Shown: piece after piece, positions 60,879 through 64,000 of the stretch
How positions within the stretch are numbered: the stretch's first letter is position 1
How the letters are laid out: every line of letters starts with the position of its first letter
DNA from: JBOFOR01 sp051659545
Lineage (GTDB): Bacteria; Bacillota; Clostridia; Peptostreptococcales; Peptostreptococcaceae
NCBI RefSeq assembly: GCF_051659545.1
Contig: NZ_JBOFOR010000239.1
Coordinates: 15,837-79,836 of the forward strand
Length of the DNA: 64,000 bases
Direction of reading: 5' to 3'
Position numbers and translations under genes: made by a program
The notes under the pieces: model-generated
Told to the model about the DNA's origin: nothing
The model's input: the letters and a program-made list of their open reading frames with translations, nothing else
Database searches by the model: none

Positions 60879-63806
60879 ATGGATTATAAAATTGGTTCTA
60901 ATTATCATGGGTTTGTACTCAAGAAAGAGGAAAATATAAAAGAAGTAAATTCTAAAGTAAGAATATTTGAACATGAAAAAACTAAAGCAAGACTTTTACA
61001 TATGGAAAATGACGATGATAATAAAGTATTTTCAATAGGTTTTAAAACTCCACCAGAGGATAGCACAGGAGTTATGCATATATTAGAGCATAGTGTGCTT
61101 TGTGGGTCTAAAAAATTTCCAACAAAAGAACCCTTTGTTGAGTTAGCGAAAGGATCATTAAATACTTTTTTAAATGCAATGACTTTTAGTGATAAAACTG
61201 TATATCCAGTAGCTAGTAAAAATGAAAAAGATTTTTTTAATCTAATGGATGTATATTTAGATGCAGTATTTTATCCAAATATATACAAAACTAAAGAAAT
61301 ACTTATGCAAGAAGGTTGGCATTATCACATTGAAGAAAAAGAAGAGGACCTTACTTACAAAGGAGTAGTATACAACGAAATGAAGGGAGCTTTTTCATCA
61401 CCAGATGGAGTATTAATGAGAAAGATACAAGAAACTTTATTTCCAGATAACACTTACTCTAACGAATCGGGAGGAGATCCAAAGTATATACCTGATTTAA
61501 CTTATGAGCAATTTATAAATACTCATAAAAAGTATTATCATCCATCTAATAGTTATATATTTTTATATGGAGATGGAAATTTAGATAAAATGCTTAAATT
61601 TATAAATGACAATTATTTAAATAGCTTTGACGAAAAAGAAATAGACGCAAATATTAATCTTCAAGCATCGTACAGTAGCATTAAAGAAGTTGATTTTCCA
61701 TACTCTTTAGCAGAAGAAGATGAAATAGAAGAAAAAACTTATCATGCACTAAACTTTGTTACTGGAGAGTCAACAGATGAAGAGTTATATATAGCTTTAG
61801 ATATAATAGAGTATTTATTATTAGAGGCAGAAGGGGCACCGCTTAAAAAAGCTATTTTAGATGCAAAAATAGGAAAAGATGTATATGGATTCTTTGATAA
61901 AGGAATACTTCAACCTTATTTTAGTATAGTTGTAAAAAACAGTGAAGAAAATAAAAAAGAAGAATTTAAAAAAGTTGTTTTTAAAACACTACAAGAGTTA
62001 GTAGATAAGGGAATAGATAAAGAATTAATAGAAGGATGTATAAATACCTTTGAATTTAGGTTAAGAGAAGGGGATACAGGTACAGACCCTAAAGGATTAA
62101 TTTATTACCTAAATGCTATGGATAGTTGGTTATACGGTGGAGATCCATTGATGCATATTAAATATGAAAAAACATTAGCACAAATAAAGAAGGCATTAAC
62201 TTCAAATTACTTTGAAGAACTTATTAAGAAGTATATGCTAAACAACAATCATGGATCGCTTTTAACTTTAAAGCCACAGAAAGGTTTAGCAGATAAAGAA
62301 GATGAAGAAGTAAAGGAAAAATTAGCAAAATATAAAGAAAGTCTTAGTGAAAACCAAGTAGAAAACTTAGTAAAGGAAACCAAAAACTTATTACTACGCC
62401 AAAGTACACCAGATTCTCAAGAAGTTTTAGAAACTATACCTTTGCTATCTTTAGATAACATAAATAAAAATGTAGAGGATTTATCAGTAACTGAAGTTAA
62501 GCATGAAGGTATAGACATATTACATCACGATGTTTTTACAAGTAATATAGCTTATTTAAACTTTATGTTTTATGGAAAGTGTATAGAGGAAGAAGATATA
62601 CCTTATTTAAGTTTATTAGGAAGCTTATTAGGTAAAATTGATACAAAAAAACATAACTATAAAGATTTATCTAAAATGATATTAATAAATACTGGAGATG
62701 TATACTTTAAAAATGATGCCTATGGAAACGACAAAGATATTGCTAAATACTATCCATTCTTAGAGGCGCATTGCAAGGTAATGGACGATAAATTACCTAA
62801 AGCTATAGAAATAATAAGTGAAATAATAGAAAACTCTATATTTGAGGACACTAGCAGAATTCAAGAGATAATAAGAGAAATAATTTCAAGAATTGAAATG
62901 AATTTCATAGATGCAGGGCATCAGGTAGCAATGGGAAGGCTTACTTCTTATTTTTCACCAGTTGCAAATTATATAGATAAAATAAATGGATATGATTACT
63001 ATAGATTCTTAAAAGAAATAGACAAGAACTTTGAATCTAGTATAAGTGAAGTTAAATCTAAACTATACAAAGTAAAAAAACTAGTATTTAACAAAGCTAA
63101 TATGACTGTTGCTGTAACAGGAGAAGAAAAAGAGCTAAACTTAGTAAAAGAAAACCTCAATAAGATAACTGATATTTTATCTACTGAAGGTGTAACAACT
63201 AAGGATTATACTTTTATTGAAGATAAGAAAAACGAAGGCTTATTGACACCATCAAATGTTCAATATGTAGCAAAAGGATATAACCTTAAAAAATTAGGCT
63301 ACAATTACAGTGGAAGCATGCTAGTATTACAGACTATATTAGGCTACGATTATTTATGGAATAGAGTTAGAGTACAAGGTGGAGCATATGGAGGATTTGC
63401 GAATATTGCAAGAAGTGGGACTGTAGTATTTGCATCTTATAGAGATCCGAATTTAAAAGAAACATTAAATGCTTATGATGAAGCCTATAAATTTGTAGAA
63501 GAAGAACAAATTTCTAATAGAGAAATGACTAAGTATATTATAGGAACTATAAGTAACTTAGACACTCCACTTACTCCTTTTATGAAGGGAGAAAAAGCAT
63601 TAAGTATGTATATTAGAGGAATCACCAAAGAGGATAGACAAAAAGAAAGAGATGAAGTATTAAACACAACTAATTCAACTATAAATGGTTACTACAAATT
63701 AATAAATGATGTTATGAAAGAAAATTGTATAACTGTAATAGGAAATGACAAAAAAATAAAAGAAAATAGCGACTTATTTAAAAGCCTAGTAAATGTATTT
63801 AATTAA
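60879..63806 (+). CDS. M16C insulinase-family zinc metallopeptidase
   Basis: A 975-residue peptidase of the presequence-protease / HypA group (M16C). The inverted zinc motif HILEH is at residues 67-71, and the distal Glu region is VVYNEMKGAF (about residue 160-170). The following FLNAMTFSDKTVYPVAS segment is highly typical. The second, catalytically inactive half (from about 500) and the C-terminal LLQT-like arginine/tyrosine region (RVQGGAYGG) complete the clam-shell. It degrades unfolded or short peptides in the cytoplasm. Ribosome-binding site GTAGGAGG precedes the ATG. It is a single-gene unit ending in a terminator. Confidence 0.93.
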   Translation: MDYKIGSNYHGFVLKKEENIKEVNSKVRIFEHEKTKARLLHMENDDDNKVFSIGFKTPPEDSTGVMHILEHSVLCGSKKFPTKEPFVELAKGSLNTFLNAMTFSDKTVYPVASKNEKDFFNLMDVYLDAVFYPNIYKTKEILMQEGWHYHIEEKEEDLTYKGVVYNEMKGAFSSPDGVLMRKIQETLFPDNTYSNESGGDPKYIPDLTYEQFINTHKKYYHPSNSYIFLYGDGNLDKMLKFINDNYLNSFDEKEIDANINLQASYSSIKEVDFPYSLAEEDEIEEKTYHALNFVTGESTDEELYIALDIIEYLLLEAEGAPLKKAILDAKIGKDVYGFFDKGILQPYFSIVVKNSEENKKEEFKKVVFKTLQELVDKGIDKELIEGCINTFEFRLREGDTGTDPKGLIYYLNAMDSWLYGGDPLMHIKYEKTLAQIKKALTSNYFEELIKKYMLNNNHGSLLTLKPQKGLADKEDEEVKEKLAKYKESLSENQVENLVKETKNLLLRQSTPDSQEVLETIPLLSLDNINKNVEDLSVTEVKHEGIDILHHDVFTSNIAYLNFMFYGKCIEEEDIPYLSLLGSLLGKIDTKKHNYKDLSKMILINTGDVYFKNDAYGNDKDIAKYYPFLEAHCKVMDDKLPKAIEIISEIIENSIFEDTSRIQEIIREIISRIEMNFIDAGHQVAMGRLTSYFSPVANYIDKINGYDYYRFLKEIDKNFESSISEVKSKLYKVKKLVFNKANMTVAVTGEEKELNLVKENLNKITDILSTEGVTTKDYTFIEDKKNEGLLTPSNVQYVAKGYNLKKLGYNYSGSMLVLQTILGYDYLWNRVRVQGGAYGGFANIARSGTVVFASYRDPNLKETLNAYDEAYKFVEEEQISNREMTKYIIGTISNLDTPLTPFMKGEKALSMYIRGITKEDRQKERDEVLNTTNSTINGYYKLINDVMKENCITVIGNDKKIKENSDLFKSLVNVFN

Positions 63807-63950
63807 AAATATAATATAAAGTCAATTATTAAAACATTTAAAATATATTACTATATTAAAATAAAGTATAGCAAAACCATAAAAATATGAGTAATAAGTC
63901 AAAAAATTAGAAATTTATGATTATTTATAAACAAAAAGTAAATATTTTTT

Positions 63951-63986
63951 TAGAGACTATTTTATTTTTTAAAAATAGTCTCTTTT
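63951..63986 (+). terminator. Intrinsic terminator at the window end
   Basis: AGAGACTATTTT pairs with AAAATAGTCTCT, followed by TTTTT. It lies about 145 nt after the M16C peptidase gene; the intervening bases are AT-rich with nothing recognised. Confidence 0.75.
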
Positions 63987-64000
63987 TACATGTTATAATT

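Noticed and set aside
1..64000. tRNA, rRNA, CRISPR arrays and insertion sequences
   Set aside because: Looked for T-loop-like motifs, regularly spaced repeats, transposase frames and terminal inverted repeats; none was convincing.

Overview
The window is strongly AT-rich Gram-positive DNA and looks like a chromosomal segment of a spore-forming anaerobe of the family Peptostreptococcaceae (the Clostridioides / Paraclostridium / Romboutsia / Terrisporobacter group). The pointers are a fused cspBA gene followed by cspC (spore-germination subtilases), a complete Stickland-type ornithine-oxidation operon (ord, ortA, ortB, oraS, oraE, mutL-like, orr), a glutamate 2,3-aminomutase gene, a SpoVB-type flippase and T-box control of asnS. 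The genus assignment is an inference; no rRNA, tRNA, CRISPR array, phage module or insertion sequence was seen.

Layout. 1-2.9 kb: the end of a surface Ig-like protein, an orphan cytoplasmic histidine kinase and a small protein. 3.1-5.6 kb: glutamate 2,3-aminomutase and a convergent AI-2E-type membrane protein, separated by a perfect 60-nt palindrome. 5.7-12.2 kb: cspBA-cspC, a small protein, and a leftward LysM / DUF4397 pair. 12.2-16.0 kb: T-box-asnS and two zinc-ribbon proteins. 16.0-18.9 kb: a PyrR-type attenuator followed by codB-codA. 19-22.6 kb: a membrane-anchored alpha/beta hydrolase, a SpoVB-like flippase and uvsE. 22.6-26.9 kb: LacI-type regulator, pgmB and maltose phosphorylase with two matching operators. 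27-31.4 kb: SH3b/NlpC-P60 hydrolase, dbpA, a RelA/SpoT-domain protein and a GNAT-like protein. 31.4-41 kb: a sigma-54 activator, its probable binding sites, a sigma-54 promoter and the seven-gene ornithine operon. 41-47.3 kb: a giant propeller-sensor kinase, an HxlR regulator with two SDR genes, and an ArsR regulator with a NifX-like protein. 47.4-52 kb: a surface protein, a two-component system and a 52-codon zinc-ribbon gene with an in-frame UGA. 52-64 kb: SWIM/SNF2 helicase, amidase, DprA-like protein, a second giant propeller-sensor kinase and an M16C peptidase.

How the genes work together. The ornithine operon converts L-ornithine through D-ornithine, 2,4-diaminopentanoate and 2-amino-4-oxopentanoate to alanine and acetyl-CoA, and appears to be switched on by the adjacent sigma-54 activator. 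The LacI-pgmB-phosphorylase group splits maltose by phosphorolysis. codBA is a cytosine-salvage unit that seems to sense pyrimidine nucleotides through PyrR. cspBA and cspC encode one active and two degenerate subtilase domains used in germination signalling. Three histidine kinases have no partner response regulator next to them, which in this family raises the possibility of direct input to Spo0A.

The most unusual observation is the small zinc-ribbon gene at 51662-51820. Its in-frame UGA sits exactly where YfgJ-type relatives carry a conserved cysteine, so it is a candidate new selenoprotein or a very recent nonsense mutant. Also notable are strong ribosome-binding sites followed by AUU/AUA rather than AUG/GUG/UUG at cspBA and cspC, a GC-rich structured island at 52000-52059, and the regulatory layout of the ornithine operon. 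Where a start codon is uncertain, coordinates give a conventional start and the text gives the alternative.
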